This document shows positions 11,476 through 25,059 of a stretch of 64,000 nucleotides of DNA, piece by piece. Origin of the DNA: Bactrocera neohumeralis (taxonomy: Eukaryota > Arthropoda > Insecta > Diptera > Tephritidae); assembly GCF_024586455.1 (NCBI RefSeq), contig NC_065923.1:70033076-70097075 (forward strand), given 5' to 3'. The number at the start of each line of letters is the position of its first letter. Within the stretch, counting starts at the first letter, position 1. The notes beneath the pieces are model-generated. The model saw only the letters and a program-made list of their open reading frames with translations, ran no database searches and was not told where the DNA came from. The position numbers and the translations under genes were made by a program.

Positions 11476-13365
11476 CATTTTGTTTAAACTTGATGAAATC
11501 CAAGAATGCGCTTAAATTTTCCTGGACTAACATATTGTTTCAACTAATTATAATGAATTAAATATAAAATATGTATAAAATATTAGCAAGTCTACAATTT
11601 CAAACAAATACAATTACGATTTGAAATTTCCAAAAGTGGACATTTTGCGCTCGACGGACTTTTTTAATTAAAATGCATTTATGCGTAGTCATATTAAAAT
11701 TAATTTCAGCGATTTTTCCAACTAACTCCACTTTGAGCATTTTCCGGAAACTTCTTTTCAACTTTTACGCTACGACAATCACCGATATGTCACACTCAAC
11801 AAAACTTGCTGTTGCGGCAACTGAATTAATTACAAATTCATTGTCGCATTTTAAATTTTTCGGTTGTCAACAGCGATTGAGATGAATAGATTTGCCCACC
11901 AGAGTGCAGCAGTAATAGACTTTTTCGATTTTACGCTACTACAAGTCACTGCCATGCACATACACACCCCCCGTGGCACCGCAAATGTTGCAAGTATGAC
12001 TTCATACCACTATTAGTCGGTCGCGTTTAATCTTTTCCGCCAAATAAATCACTCAATTGAAGTGAAAAAACAGTCAAATTAGTGTAATTCCCGCAGCGAT
12101 ATGGTTACAAGCGACAGCGCACACAACCACACACACATACATCTGCTAAAGCTGCAATATACTTTTACACGCACATATACAGCGCGGGCCGAAAAGTTTT
12201 CGCCACTAAATTGCAAAAAATTGAGTAAGTAGTAGAAAAGCGACAACTGCCAAAAGTAGTCAGTAAGTAAGTAAGTATGTGTGTGCCGAAGTAGTGGCAG
12301 TAGACTCTAGTCGCTTAACTTTCTGCTTAGCGCCGAAGTTCAGTTGAAGAAAAAAAAATCAAATGAGAAATAAGTTGAAAAACATATTACAACGCCGAGA
12401 AAAATGCTGCCATTACGAGCTTTGCATGTCTATGTGTGTGTGTCTGTGTGTGGCTTGCAACATAATATGGCGACGTTGGCGAATGTGGCGGCAACTTGCG
12501 CCTCATTGCACGCTATTGTGCCAGCGTAGCCAAGCTGCCAGTGGATTTCGTATATTTCACGTCTTGCCACTTGTAAAACCGCATCAAAAGGCAAAATACT
12601 GGCAGTGCACCCTTCTTTTAGCTAAATCCGCGCTAGCTCAATGCCTCACCGTCTTAGCCTTTATGCAAAATCCATGACGGAGAAAATCGTAGTGCACGCT
12701 ACTCTGTTTGTGTTGCCTTTGTTGTCGTCGTACAGTCGTCTGCTGCTTGCAGCCCATTCGGCTTAAATGCTGTCGTCATTGTGCTGGCAATGAAAGTACT
12801 AAGGCACCAAACCACCGGCAAGCTTTTACAACTCTCTGTCAACTAAGCAACGCTGCGTCGGCGATGTAACGGTGCGGGTAGTGGTTGCGACTCGCGCACA
12901 AACTTATTTAATTCACTACGTTTTTTGCAATTTAATTCAATTACATTAAAAAAGTTTTCTCAGCTTTGTATGCTGTGCACTCTATTTGCATTGCACGCTT
13001 TTAAGCGTCTAGGTTTGTAGTCAGCGTTTGCATTTAAAATGCTTTAAAAGTAGGAAATGCCTTTGCTTAAATGGTTGTTTGTAGCAAAAATTATCAGCTG
13101 TTGGAGTTAAAAGTTTGCTCGCACGAAAAGAAATTGGCGAGCTTTGCGGTTTCTAAGTTAGTCTAATGATCTTACTTTGTAAGCTTTTTATTGAATATTA
13201 TTTAACCAACTTGTAGCTGTTTGTCAATGAAGCTCAAACGAAATGTTAATGTTGGGAAAACTTAGCTTGATTCAACCTTAAATAATAAATGAAAATTTAC
13301 ATTACAGAAACAGTTGAGTTTTCGTAGCTTTTGGGTGTTTTTATTATTCGGATTATTTATATTAA
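11476..13365. other. Non-coding stretch, no gene recognised
   Basis: Mixed AT-rich and moderately GC-rich sequence with short chance frames (for example 12363-12677, rich in Cys/His/Arg from GTGTGT tracts). A short CA-rich tract lies near 12121-12141. No splice or promoter pair is convincing. Confidence 0.5.
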
Positions 13366-14235
13366 ATGGAGCTAAAAAGCTTTCAGAGTTTTCAAAGAGT
13401 ACTATGTTTTAAGTTAATCTACAGCATTTTATGGGTAGTATTTAATTAATGTATGGAAAATGAAAATTCTTAATAATATATGAAATGAATTAAGATAGCT
13501 TTTTTGGAACTTTTAGTAATGTGTTGTGTGCATCCATAATGAAAAGTATCATTATTATTTTGCCCAAAATAACTTAAATCGAGAAAGCTTTCAAAGCTTT
13601 TAGTACTGTGTCTAATGCTTGCATACTGAAAATTCTTGAGAACATAGTAACTCAAATGTACTTCGAGGAAATTTAAACGATTTTGTATGTTAAATGATTT
13701 TAAACGATTTTGTACGTATTGTTCCAGTAATATCTGAAAAATTAAAATTTTTAGTTCCATATTGCTAAAATATGTATAAAAATTCAAGCTTTTTCAGAAA
13801 GCTTTTTTCAATCTTGATAATCCAGAAAGCTTTATTAGCTTCAAATTATTAGGCTATGTGTGTTTTTTTTCATTTATACACGATAGCAAATACTATTATA
13901 TCTTGGAGAAAGCGACTTTAGATTACTGCGAAAGCTTTTAAAAGCTTTAAAATTAAAGCGTTTTACAAAGCTTTTTTAATATTAGTAATCAGGAAAGCTA
14001 TATTATCCTAAAAAAGTCACTTTAATTAAAGCGGAAAGCTTTCAAAAGCTCCAGAACTAGAGTTTTTTAATAATTCTTATCATTGATAACCAAGAAAGAT
14101 TTATTAATAATTAAGAAAGTTACAGCAATGATAGAAAATACTATTTTGTCTTGAAAGAAGTGCCTTTAAATAAAGCAGCAAGCTTACAAAAGCTCTTAAA
14201 AGCTCTAAAGCTGAGGCGATATGCTAAAGCAACAT
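13366..14235. repeat. AAAGCTTT palindrome array 1
   Basis: Repeated HindIII-type palindromes lie within drifting units. They include AAAAAGCTTTC (13376), GAGAAAGCTTTCAAAGCTTT (13581), AAGCTTTTTCAGAAAGCTT (13786), AGAAAGCTTTA (13824), the perfect 18-base palindrome AAAGCTTTTAAAAGCTTT (13931-13948), GAAAGCTTTCAAAAGCTC (14034) and AAGCTTACAAAAGCTC (14180). Units also share ATACTATT(A/T)T(A/G)TCTTG and (C/G)ACTTTAAATAAAGC phrases, spaced about 105-145 bases in the right half. A second cluster lies at 55.7-57.3 kb. Confidence 0.6.
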
Positions 14236-17200
14236 TTGTTGAATATTTTTAGAAACTGCTATAACTTCAAGTTTACTATTGTGCTTAATTTTGTGCTCAC
14301 CAAACTCTGTAGTAAATGTTTAATTATATTTCACGAGATTTAAATTTAGCAACACTCACTAATTCAATGAGCGTGTCAAGTTGAGTTTTTAATCAAGTGA
14401 CGATTCACTTAGTTCATACACGCTTACAGTTCATATATTGCGTAAATAAATACATATGCGCTATTTTGTGTTACAACAACAAATACATTGGAAACATAAA
14501 GGCACATACAGCAAAAAGCTCTTCATGTACATTTGCCCCCGGCAACTAACTAACCAACTCTTACCTTAATTGAATTGCAGCTGCGTCACCTTCTAAACGA
14601 ATTCAATCAATAAAATTCAATGCTGTTTACGGCCAAGCTAGAGGAGGGAAGCATGTTGCAGATAAAGCACCAGAACCACAAAGTTGTAGTAAACAAAAGC
14701 CCTTGCGAGTTTTGCTACCTTCTGTTGTTACCTGCCTCCTCCCACACTACTTGTTTGAGCATCCCTGGTTTCCAGTAATGTTGCCTCTAGCTTTCACATT
14801 TTGCCTTTCCCGTTTTACGCTAAGCTTTTCTTCACATTTGTTTTCATTTTTAAAGTGTCCGTATATGTTTTTGCCAGCACTTCAATCTCTCAATCACATT
14901 AAATTACTTGCACTCAGGCGATAACATTACGCCAACACATACACGTACGTACATGCACGTACACATACGCGTTCTTTTTATTTACTAACACAGCTGCACA
15001 ACGCTGCTGCTTATGTGTGACACATTGTTGTAGCATACTTTTAGGTATTGTTATATGGTGTGCGATAAATACACTTTGTATTTTAAGTATCTCATCACAG
15101 TTGTTGCTAATGTTTGTATGTATTTGTTGTTAAATTCTGTTTTTCTTCAGATGAGTGTTGGTGAGGTACGACAAAGGCCTGCAGATATGTTAGTATATCC
15201 TCATGCGTGCGGAAGCTGAGCTTAGTATCTGTGTGTGTTAATGCTGTTTCTACTCACAACTCCTTACAGGCAGACAACAAAAACTATGTAGTTGTACAAC
15301 AAAGTCGTCAACTTTTCAAAACTTTTGTCAGGATATCGAAGAAAAACCCAATAGTCGAACGTTACTCAATAAATTGTGTAGAAATTAGTAGACGGAAGCG
15401 ACGAAGTCTAGCTAGAGTGTGGAGAAATTTATATATATGTACATATATACGGTTTTTTGTAGTTGTTGTGTTGCCAAGGCTGCTCGAAAGCCTACACTTA
15501 CCGCTACCATTGATTGGTTTGACGATACAGCGCTGCTTCTTCACCATTGTCTAACACATATGCAGGGAGCGAGTGAGCTGTTTTAACCTCCAACTCTCTA
15601 ACGCTGCTGTAACGTATCTTTTATATTATTGTTGTTTTGTAATTTTGCTAAAATTCTCATTTGCTTGAGTAAAAGTTGACGTGTAGCCGCAGCAACGGCA
15701 AAAACATGCACAGCATAAGTAACCATGCAGCCAGTGAAGCGCAACGTCCTTGCCACAAGATATGCCTCATCCTCAGCTGCCACATGTATTGTCTTGTTTA
15801 ACCCCATACAAGTAGCAACGCTGCCATGTACCGTCAAAGCCCATTTATGCCTACAGTTATCTGTGCAAAACGGCAAAACAACAATAATAACAGCAACAAC
15901 TAAATGTACAACAAAACCGCTAAAAACAAGCCAACAAAACTCAACCACAACAGCAAATGCAACAGTCAGTTGTTTGAAGTCAGGCAGGCAGGCCAAGTGA
16001 AGCGTGCAGCGCCGGCACTCATCGAAAGTATGTAATGCGAACTTCGACATTCTTAAGCTGCAAATGCCTAGGCGTGTGGCCTGGCATGCGCGTAGGCAAG
16101 ATGCCCGTAAAGACGGCGTTGCTTGTGTTTTTCGTTGCCTGCAAGCGACACACTTGCCTGCATGGCCTGCATGTCTTCCTGTCTGTCTGCCGCTCGTTCG
16201 GCTTGTTGACTGCCTGCTTTCAATGTTCAAGCACTCTTGTTGCCTGCCTCGAGTAGTGCTGTCGCTTATTGCTTGACTGGCTGCCTGCCAATGACTACTC
16301 GTCGCTTTAGGTTAGGCTTTGCTTACAAAGTGCTCTACGCCTCACATACTTGGCCCAACGGCCTTACAACCTTGCCTGCATAACAAATTTCTGTTATTAT
16401 TGTTATGACTGTTGTTAGTACATGTTATTATTATTGCTGTTGTTGTATGGCTTCTATACCGTTTGTTGTTGTTGTTGTTGACCACCAGTTTAGCGTTAAC
16501 CACTCTGCCGTTGACTTTTGGGTCTAACAGCCTGCATGCAAGCATTTTATTCAGTCTCCCGTCCTTACAACTCATTGCATTTATAATATGCCAAATATTT
16601 TTGCCAATAGAGCCATTAGATACAGGTATGCTTTATAAGTTAATATACCAATATTTCTTTTGTGCTACCGAAATATTCAAAGTCTATAGTAGTTGTAAAG
16701 ATAGCTTGCCACACATACATGGCTTTGTGCAGTTGGCAATCTCCTTCAAGCGCCTGTTGCTTTCAGTTCGTTTTGTCTGCCTTTTTGGCTGAATTGTAAA
16801 TTTGCTGTATTGGTGCATGCCCCAGTATACAGTAGTTTATCATCATTGAAGTGGAAATATTTGAACTGGCTATTCAATTGTGTTACTGCTTAGTTGCACA
16901 TACAGACATTAAAAGGCGACCCTTCTTCCTTTTATAGCTCTTTTTAGCTGTCATTTAGCAATGTTAGTTTAAAGTTTATCTGAAGTGTTGTTATTTATGT
17001 GGAATTTTAAACTGAAATTTTTACGCTCAAGTGATTAAAAAATTAAACTTTTTTGGACTGAAATTTCGACACTCAAGTATTAAAAAAATTAATTTTACCT
17101 CTTTTTTTAATTTAAGACAAGATATGCGCTTGAGTTAAATATGAATATAGAAGTTCTTAGCGCCAAGAGAGTATCGAGAGAACAAAAACTAGCGTTTTCA

Positions 17201-17340
17201 GTTATAATTGCCATATAAAGTTAGCTGTCTTCAATTCGCAAAAAGTTAGTGAGTAGCGAATCGAACAAGCTGTAGCAGTTGTTCAAGCAGTCCAGCAACA
17301 TTTGCGGTGCAATCTTGAGCTAACATTTTTGAAGCTTGCG
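14236..17340. other. Non-coding stretch with TGCC-rich patch
   Basis: Acceptor-like sites occur at TTGAATTGCAG (ends about 14580) and TTTTTCTTCAG (ends about 15150). Neither opens a convincing exon. At 15600-16310 GC rises and TGCCTGCC/GCAAC words dominate, producing overlapping frames on both strands, including a 210-codon minus-strand frame whose Cys/Arg/His-rich content looks translated from simple sequence. I do not accept it as a gene. Confidence 0.5.
16463..16480. repeat. (GTT)n microsatellite
   Basis: An uninterrupted run of about six TTG/GTT triplets, in a region with other GTT/TTA triplets. Non-coding. Confidence 0.85.
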
Positions 17341-17935
17341 TAATTGTTTTATCTCTAAAGAAGAGGTGGATAAATCCTTTTTATTTTTGCGCCAACTACA
17401 CTTTAGTGATCACGTGATTACAATAAGTGATCATGCTTTAGGTTTTCTAGAAATAATTATGTTATATTTGAAGTTATAAATTCCTAGAATCCATATAAAA
17501 TTGTTGTAATTTAAATTTGGACAGTCACTTGTCACTGAAGTAATTTACACGAAAAAAGCAAACTGGTATAAAATATAACAACAAGTATACAGGCTATAGG
17601 TTTTCTATAAATATTAAAATTAGATTTCAAATTTTAAATTTCTAAAATCTAAAAATAAAAATCTTTGTAAATTAAATTTGAACAGTAATTTTTTACTTGA
17701 GCAAGAAAAAAGAAAACTGGTATAAAATATACCGTTATACCACTTTGTGGATATATCAGCATACTATTTTTTTGCACCAACTATACTTTAGTGATTACAT
17801 TATATTTCAAGTTTTAAATTTCTAAAATCACAAGAAGAAACAAAACTGGTATAGAAAACTGGTATAAAAAACTGGTATAAAACATGCCGTTATGCCACTT
17901 TGTGGCTACATCTCTATACTATGCTGTATACTATT
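17340..17935 (+). repeat. Decayed tandem array with ACTGGTATAAAA core
   Basis: ACTGGTATAAAATAT occurs near 17562 and 17715, then as a local triplication (ACTGGTATAGAA, ACTGGTATAAAA, ACTGGTATAAAA) at 17844-17882. Units share TATAGGTTTTCTA(G/T)AAAT, AAATTTCTAAAATC and CAAGAAAAAAG phrases with about 150-base spacing. CAACTACACTTTAGTGAT (17393) recurs as CAACTATACTTTAGTGAT (17778). The last unit ends in GCCGTTATGCCACTTTGTGG, as does the one before it. Confidence 0.6.
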
Positions 17936-19771
17936 CAAGCCCCTAACGTTTTTGTTGTTTTTACTTGTAAACAAAAAAGAAAAAGGAGCAGTGCTCACTG
18001 CTAACGAGCAATGAAATGGCGAATTGATGGGGCCTCGTATCACAAAATAAGTCATATACAGCAAAAAATAGCAAGAATTTAGTTATTTTCTTTATAGAAC
18101 TTTATTACTGATGGATATTAGCGTTCGAAAATCAGACCAAAACTTTTTAAAATATTAGTCAACGAGCACTGAGAAGTATGCTGTCTTATGTTATGAACAA
18201 AGAATTTTTATATTATGTATCAGCAGTATTGATTTGTTAGAAAAACTAGTTTGAAAGGTATCTCAAACCATATATTGAGCTTAGAAAATAATTAACAATT
18301 TTTTTTTTTATTTTTTGGGAGCCATAGTAATTCAAAAATAGTTTGGAAACTACCATAAATATCTTTAGTAGTTGTCAGTTGCTTTTTATGGTAGTACTAA
18401 AGCATTGTTGAATATTTTTTATATTTTCTATCTTAAAAAGTTATGTTTGCAATTTTTTAAAATTTCTTATTTAATGTTTTCCTTTAATTTTTATTTATTT
18501 ATTTATTTTAATTTTTATTTAATTTTTTTTAAATATATTATAAAAAAATTAAATAAAATATTAGAGAAAGTATAAAGAAATAGCATTAAATTAATTTGTT
18601 GACTGAAAGTAAAGCAAAATCTTCCATTTATATTGAAAAAAATCATCTTTAAAAGCCCTACCGGAAATGAAAATGAAAGAGATTCTCTGCAACTGTTGCC
18701 GCCACACAATCACAGGCGCATGAAAGCAATTGGAATTTACTACACCACTACTACTAATGCACTTGTAACGAAATTTAATTTCAACATGATGAACTTTTCA
18801 ACAACGACTCAACAACGTTTTTGAGCAAAGTCAAACAAACGAAACGACGCCGTTTGCCAGTAGTTGTAATGTGTGCCGTTGATCCCCTAGACTTTGAGGG
18901 GAGGAATTAACAATAGAGCAGCAACTAGCTTGTGCCGGAGACAATCAGCAGAAGTGAAGAGATGGTGAGCCGCAAAAAGAAGAGATATATATGTACATGA
19001 GTTTAATGAAAAGCACAAAGCTGGAAGTTGAATATATATATACGTACTTATATACATATATACACTATAATATGTATAACTTTGCATGGATATGTGTGTG
19101 TGTCTAAGATAAAAGCGGCAAAGTGATGAGTGATTGAAGTTGCAGGAAGCGGTGGTGTAGCGGAGCGATGCAAACATTTTAGGTGATTGCTTGCAGCAGC
19201 CAAAGCCAAACGACGCAGAAACGCAGACGGACACGGACATGGACAAATCTCCTAAACGAGTTACAAATGCCCCTAATGTAGTTAAATCAATGTGTGTGGC
19301 AGCGACGAAAAGCGGAAAGACAGTTTTTAGACGGTCGAAGACCACTGAAGCTGACTGGTAGATGCATACAAATACTTACATATAAAAATACATACATTTG
19401 CACATAAAAACTATAGGCTTTGGGCTTGACAAAACGCTGCAAATATGTATATGTGTGTGTGTGCGCTGACTTGCAGCAGATTGGATTTTATGCAGCACAT
19501 TAAAATAGCCAGACTGCGTTGCTACATTTGCTGCTGCCTTTTTTGCTATTATCTACATGCTTTAGCGTTGTTGTTTTTGTAAGCTTGTTGTTAGCCGCTA
19601 TTTTGCGCTTCATTGCAGCAACAAACATTTGGAGTGTTTGTACATTTCTATGCTTTATATAACTGTTTTGGTTTTTTGCTTTTAAAAAACTTGCAAATTC
19701 TGCTTTTAGTTGCCGCTATGCCTAGCTTTTGGTTGGCATAAGTTGCGTTGAGAACGGTTAGCTTCAAATAT
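17936..19771. other. Non-coding stretch, no gene recognised
   Basis: It contains very AT-rich low-complexity sequence at 18290-18570, including ATTT repeats at 18491-18510. The rest has short chance frames only. A 152-codon minus-strand frame at 18887-19345 is Ser/Thr/Tyr/His-rich from TATATG/GTGTGT tracts and lacks a recognisable domain. Confidence 0.5.
18491..18510. repeat. (TTTA)n low-complexity tract
   Basis: A run of TTTA/TTTAT tetramers inside an AT-only stretch. Confidence 0.8.
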
Positions 19772-20490
19772 ACTCTTATTATACCTTGAACACAGGGAAA
19801 ATGACGGTGAAACTATAAAATATATGTCAGGTATGTGAAGAGTTGACTCTACTTAGCCATGCTCGTCTGTAAGTATGTACGCGATTTAGTCACTTAGTTT
19901 TTGAGATATCAATCTGAAATTTTGCACACGCTCTTTTCTTCCCAAGAAGCTTTCTATTTGTGGGAATCGTCGATATCGGCCGAGTAGTGCGTATAGCTGC
20001 CTTATAAACTAACCGATCAAAATCAAGTTCTTATATAAAAACTTTTTGTTTGACAAGATATCTGCTCGAAATTCGGCATATATAATTAGCACAGTTGAAG
20101 CTTTAATCTGCGAATATATTGTTCAGATCGGATAACTTTAGCATATAGCTGCCATACAAACTGATAGCTAAAAAACAAGGTCTCATACAGAAAACCTTCC
20201 TGTTTGATAAGATATCTTAACGAAATCTGAATCAGTCTTTTGCTAAATACAACTATACAATCTCCGGAGATATTGTTCAGATCGGACCAAAATCAAGGTC
20301 TTATATGGAAAACTCTTTCATTTGATAAGCGACTATTAGCGACTATTGCTCAAGATAATGGTATAATCTCCATACATATTACACATACATACATATATTT
20401 AAAGATCTTTTCAAACTCTTTTATGCTGCAAGAAATACAACTGTGCAGGGTATTATAGCTTCAGTGCAGCCAAAGTGAATCTCTTTCTTT
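19772..20490 (+). repeat. Dispersed dipteran repeat, forward copy
   Basis: The head is TTATACCTTGAACACAGGG, followed by TGACTCTACTTAGCCATGCTCGTCTGT and GATATCGGCCGAGTAGTGCG. Degenerate units then carry AGCATATAGCTGCCATAC, GATAAGATATCTTAACGAAA and AATCTCCGGAGATATTGTTC. The tail is GCAGGGTATTATAGCTTCAG, then TGCAGCCAAAGTGAA. Head and tail match the copy at 5.6 kb, so this looks like a near full-length though diverged member. No transposase seen. Confidence 0.75.
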
Positions 20491-20712
20491 GTTTTTATTT
20501 AGTTTTTGTTACTGCAAATTTATGTTGCTTTTACTTAAATGACATTTTGGCGTAAAATTCAATTTGTTGCGAACTTTTTGCAGCAAAAGCTGACTGTAAA
20601 TGTATGCATGTAATTGCTGTATGTATGTGTGCAACAGGCCACAAGGCCAGCCTAGGAGTTATCTAAGATTTATAGTTTATGTTATGAATATTTTAGTATT
20701 TTAGAAGATTTT

Positions 20713-20729
20713 ACACACACACACACACA
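20713..20729. repeat. (AC)n microsatellite
   Basis: A run of about eight AC dinucleotides. Confidence 0.85.
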
Positions 20730-21937
20730 TACACTGTCGCGTTTTTGCGCTTTGCTCACTGTTGCCATATATAAATTATTTACGTGACTAAAAGCGCTAA
20801 AGTGCCACTCAACACCGCCTAGTGGTATGCAACAAAATGCATTATGCGTTCGTTTGTGTGTGTGTGCGGCAGGTTTTTTGTCACAAACACGGCTGTTTGT
20901 AAACATGAAATTGTTAATAAAATTATCAATATTTCATTATGGTTTTTGCGCGCTGCGTGCCGTACATGTGTGTGTGTGTGCTGGAAATCTCTAAAGCTTA
21001 CGGCTGACCGCATGGCATGCAACACTTTTCAACGTAGACTTTGCGACTGTTCAATTTTTGATTACGGTGCTTGTTTTTCGTCTATGCAATTACATATACA
21101 TACATATATGCAGCTGTGTGTGTGTGTTTGTTGTTTTCGTTGACAAAGCGTGCTTTTTATACACACAGGCTACAATATGAAGAGGATTAAATTGCATTTA
21201 TAAGTATTTCGTTTGCTGTGCATAAAATAAATTAAATTTACTCGCTCAGATATATGTATGTGTGCGTGTATGTATAGACGCACACAAACACAACGTCATT
21301 TAGCTAAACGCACGCACACGCATTTGGGCGCATATGAGCGTTTAACGAGCATGCATTTTGATTTAAATGAAATTAGTGTACTCTCATTTATATATATATA
21401 TGTATGTATTTGTGTGTGTGGGTGTGTGTGTTATGGCAATGCTTTGCATTTGCAATTGAATTGGCATATTTTACACAATATTTTCCAGCAAAACTTAATG
21501 TATTTATTTATTTGTATATGCATTTGTTTGTTTGCATATTTGCAAACACTTTCAAATGGAAATATGCATGTAAGCAAATAGTGAGCGCTTGCATACGAGT
21601 ATATCTGTGCAGAGTTTGACTTTGGCAAACATGACACTTTGCTATTTGCGTTTGGTTATGAATTTTTGATTTGAATATTGTATGCATACACAGCTGGATG
21701 TGTGTGTGTTGGCACTGAAATATGCAAATTGTTGGTATTTAACCAAAAATGTTGCTGCCTTTGTGGCTGCGTAACTCAAATAATTGAATTTGCCAAAAAT
21801 TTGGCCTCTATTTTAAAGTTTGTAATAAAGAAATTCATTTACATGCGTTTAAGCGGCATATGCAATTTAGTGTTTGTGCTTATGAATACTGAATTTTGTG
21901 CGTAAATGGTAATTGCTTACAAAAACGTTTATTAGTT

Positions 21938-21953
21938 GCATACTTTTAGGCGC
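21938..21953 (-). repeat. Solitary core copy, perfect match in reverse
   Basis: GCATACTTTTAGGCGC is the exact reverse complement of GCGCCTAAAAGTATGC, the consensus I derive from the arrays. No tandem partner lies nearby. An almost identical isolated copy (one difference) is at 34128-34143. Confidence 0.55.
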
Positions 21954-22149
21954 ATAAAGTTATTAAATTGCTTTCGCTGGCAGTTTTTTGTGCAGAAATT
22001 ATTTTTGCTTTAAAGAAGTAGGTTTTATTGAAAATAAAATGGTTACTAAGCCACTTTTAAAAGAAGAAATTGAGAAACTTTTGAAAATTGAAAAGCTTTA
22101 AAGCTTCCTTTTGAAATTGAACAGTCAATAATTATGGCAGAACCAAAAA

Positions 22150-23215
22150 AAATTAACTACGGTTGCACAGTCGCTATAATACCTTCTACATGTGTATTTT
22201 TTATGGCATAAAAGCGTATAAAAAGACATTTATGTTGATTTTGATAAATCAGTTGGTGCGGCAGCTATATGTTTTAAAGGTCCGATCTGAACAATTTAAT
22301 CGATGATTAAAGCGTTGAATTAAATAATACAAAAAAAATTTAAAAAAAAGGGTTCTATACAAGAGCTTGAAGGTACAGCTGAATGCCGACGCTGCGTATA
22401 CGTAATCCTTAAGTGTAATATAAAACTTTTTTTGTGAGAATATTCTAATAAAAATGAGATTAATTTTGATAAGCCAGTTGGTATGACAGCTATATGTTTC
22501 AGTGGCCCGATCGGAGATTATAGCGTTGCATAAAATAATACTCCACGCCAAATTTCATGTCGATATCTTGTCATATGAAAAAGTTTTCCATTCGAGAACG
22601 TGAATTTGAACGATCAGTTTGTATGGCAGCTATATATTATAGTAGTCCGATCTGAACGATTTCTTTTAAGATTTAAGCACTACCTTTGATAATAAGCTGT
22701 GCCAAAGTTTGTGAAGATATCTTGACAAATGAAAAAGTTTTCCATACAAGGACTTGAATTTGATCGATCAGTTTGTATGGCAGTTATACACTAGAGTAAT
22801 CTGATCTGAACGATTTCTTTGGAAATTGTAGCAATACCTTGAATAACAATCCGTGTCAAATTTTGTAATGATTTCTTGTCAAACGAAAAAGTTTTTCATA
22901 TAAAAACAAATTCAACGATCAGTTTATACGGCAACTATATACTAAATTCGTTCGATGTAAATGATTTCATTGGAAATTGTAGCAATATCTAGGATAAAAA
23001 TCTGTGTTACATTTCATGTAGATAATTTCTCAAATAAAAAAGTTTTTCATACAAGAATTTGATTTTGCTGGATCAGTTTGTATGACAGATATATGCTCTA
23101 AAAGCATATAGCGCTCTGTTAGGTTATACTCTATTTCAAAATTTGTAATGATATCTTGTCTATTAAAAATGTTTTCCATATAAAATCTATATGCTATAGT
23201 GATCCGGTATCAGCG
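22150..23215 (-). repeat. Dispersed dipteran repeat, reverse copy (longest)
   Basis: This is in reverse orientation. The tail complement GTTGCACAGTCGCTATAATACC lies near 22162. Five to six units follow, each with GATCAGTTTGTATGGCAGCTAT, an AGTAGTCCGATCTGAACGAT-type phrase, TTTCTTTGGAAATTGTAGCAATACC and AAAAAGTTTTCCATA. The far end (about 23200) shows GATCCGGTATCAGCG, which corresponds to the head-side unit. It also holds one GCGTATACGTAA (22394-22405). Short minus-strand frames inside are repeat sequence. Confidence 0.7.
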
Positions 23216-25059
23216 CAATCATTTACTAGTTCTCAAAAAATTGTTATAAATATTACTACTTAATTTAAATAAACTTTTCTTACATAATTGAAGTTCTCAA
23301 AGTGGTGAGCATATCCTTAAAGCCTTCAATTACGACATTTCCATTTGCACAATCCTATACACCCACATAGTGCACCACATGCATGACACCCTTTACACCC
23401 TCTCCGTTAGCGCTACACGATCGCAACCCTGCGCGAAAATTTTTTTCACACATACCAACCGCAATGGCAATGCCAAGCAATGCAAATAATGCAAAATTTC
23501 CGCCGACACCATTACCAATGAATGGGCTGCCAACGCAAACGCCTTTGCAATTTCCGCGACAATGCAATGAAGGCATACTTTAAATGTACCCTTACCCAAG
23601 CACACTGTGTGTGGTGTGTATGTGCATGTATATTTTACGCCGTGCGTGTGTTTGTCAGTGAGCATGTGCATAAAGAAAGAAGTGAGCAAATATGCGGCGC
23701 AGCAAGGAAGTCGCACACAAATCGACGCAACCACTTCCGTCTATCATTTCCGTTTGCAATTTAATACACTTCAAAGCAAATAAGAGGCGCACAAAAGCGG
23801 CGCGCGACGGCGGGAAGCGGCATAAAGAATGATTGAGAAAAGGTTTGGTATGCATGTGGTGCAATAAGCAAATATGAATGACATACACATGCATATTAGT
23901 GCTTTTGTACGTAGAGTCGTGGTGTGGTGCGGACATTGCTAGAAATGTACGCACATATATTTGCCTACATGTGTGTGTGCACATTCCATGTGCAGATAGA
24001 GGCATATCAATACAAACGACACACATGCAACTCTTTCTCATGCCTTTTCAAACGCTCACTATCAAGCTGGGCACACTTACTCATACACTGCGCAAATATT
24101 TCTTAGCATGCATACTCCATTCATATGCCTGCCTGCCGGCATGCTTTGCCTTGTTTGGTATACATAAATCGACAAAGCGCACTAGCAGGCAAATAACGTC
24201 GAAGGGACACACATAATGCGCATAAAAAACAATGTGGCAAGTAAAAGACGACGAGACAAGGCGCATATGGCGTGCCCGCCAACGAAGACCTACTCACCGC
24301 TGGCATTTCCGCCCCTGCTACGATGCACTCAAATGGCAAATATATTCATTGCAACATTTGTCCTTGCCGACGTACATGCAAACATACACTTGTATAAATA
24401 TTTTTATATGCAAACTTATGCGCTTATGCTTGAATTGCAAATAGTTACGAAAGATTTGCCAACCAAAGTATGGCAGTGTCGTTGAAGTATGCGAAAAAGA
24501 AAGAAGGAAGCACATTTTATTGATAGTGGCATTTTTGGGCTAAATTTCTAACGATGCTGTTTTTGATGCCACGCGGCGGAGTGTGTGCTTTGCGCTGGTA
24601 AGGACATGAGTAAGGAAAAAAATCACAGGCGAACTAGCAAGCGCCGTTTAGTGCGAACAAGTGCAGTCTATTACTTACTTATAAATGCTTCGGAGTTAAC
24701 AGTTTACATTCAATTGACTACTGCAAGCAGCGCTTTTTGAGTGAAATGAAATTTTTAAAAGAGTTATTTCAGCAGCTTAGTCTGAATATAGATTTTAAAT
24801 TCTAATGTGTGTTTATTATACTGAGCGCATATATTTCTGACCTTGCAAGTAGGAAAATACTAAAATTTATTGGTCATAATTAATGTGAAAATTTTGTAAG
24901 TGATGTTTAAGGCATCAATAGCATTAGTTTGCGGCTATAACCGCATAAGCGGTAGATACGCTAATAAAGAAGAGGAAGAAGCATTAGTTTCATCTTGCTA
25001 TTATATCAAACATCGATTTTCGATCATATGAGTTGTGCTGAGATTATCCTCTTTATATA
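23216..25059. other. Non-coding stretch, no gene recognised
   Basis: At 23.3-24.5 kb GC rises moderately and many overlapping frames open on both strands at once, which indicates chance rather than coding. No domain or convincing splice pair is seen. Confidence 0.5.

Larger units (their letters stand above)
20491..22149. other. Microsatellite-rich non-coding stretch
   Basis: Many short GT/CA tracts occur (20713-20729, 20854-20867, about 20968-20980, 21115-21128, 21409-21430), with TATATGTATG runs. The overlapping Cys/Val/His-rich frames on both strands come from these. A solitary reverse core copy, GCATACTTTTAGGCGC, lies at 21938-21953. Confidence 0.55.

Noticed and set aside
15598..16230. 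210-codon open frame on the minus strand
   Set aside because: It coincides with a TGCC/GCAAC-rich simple-sequence patch and overlaps open frames on the other strand. It is rich in Cys/Arg/His/Val, has no domain, and no splice or promoter context.
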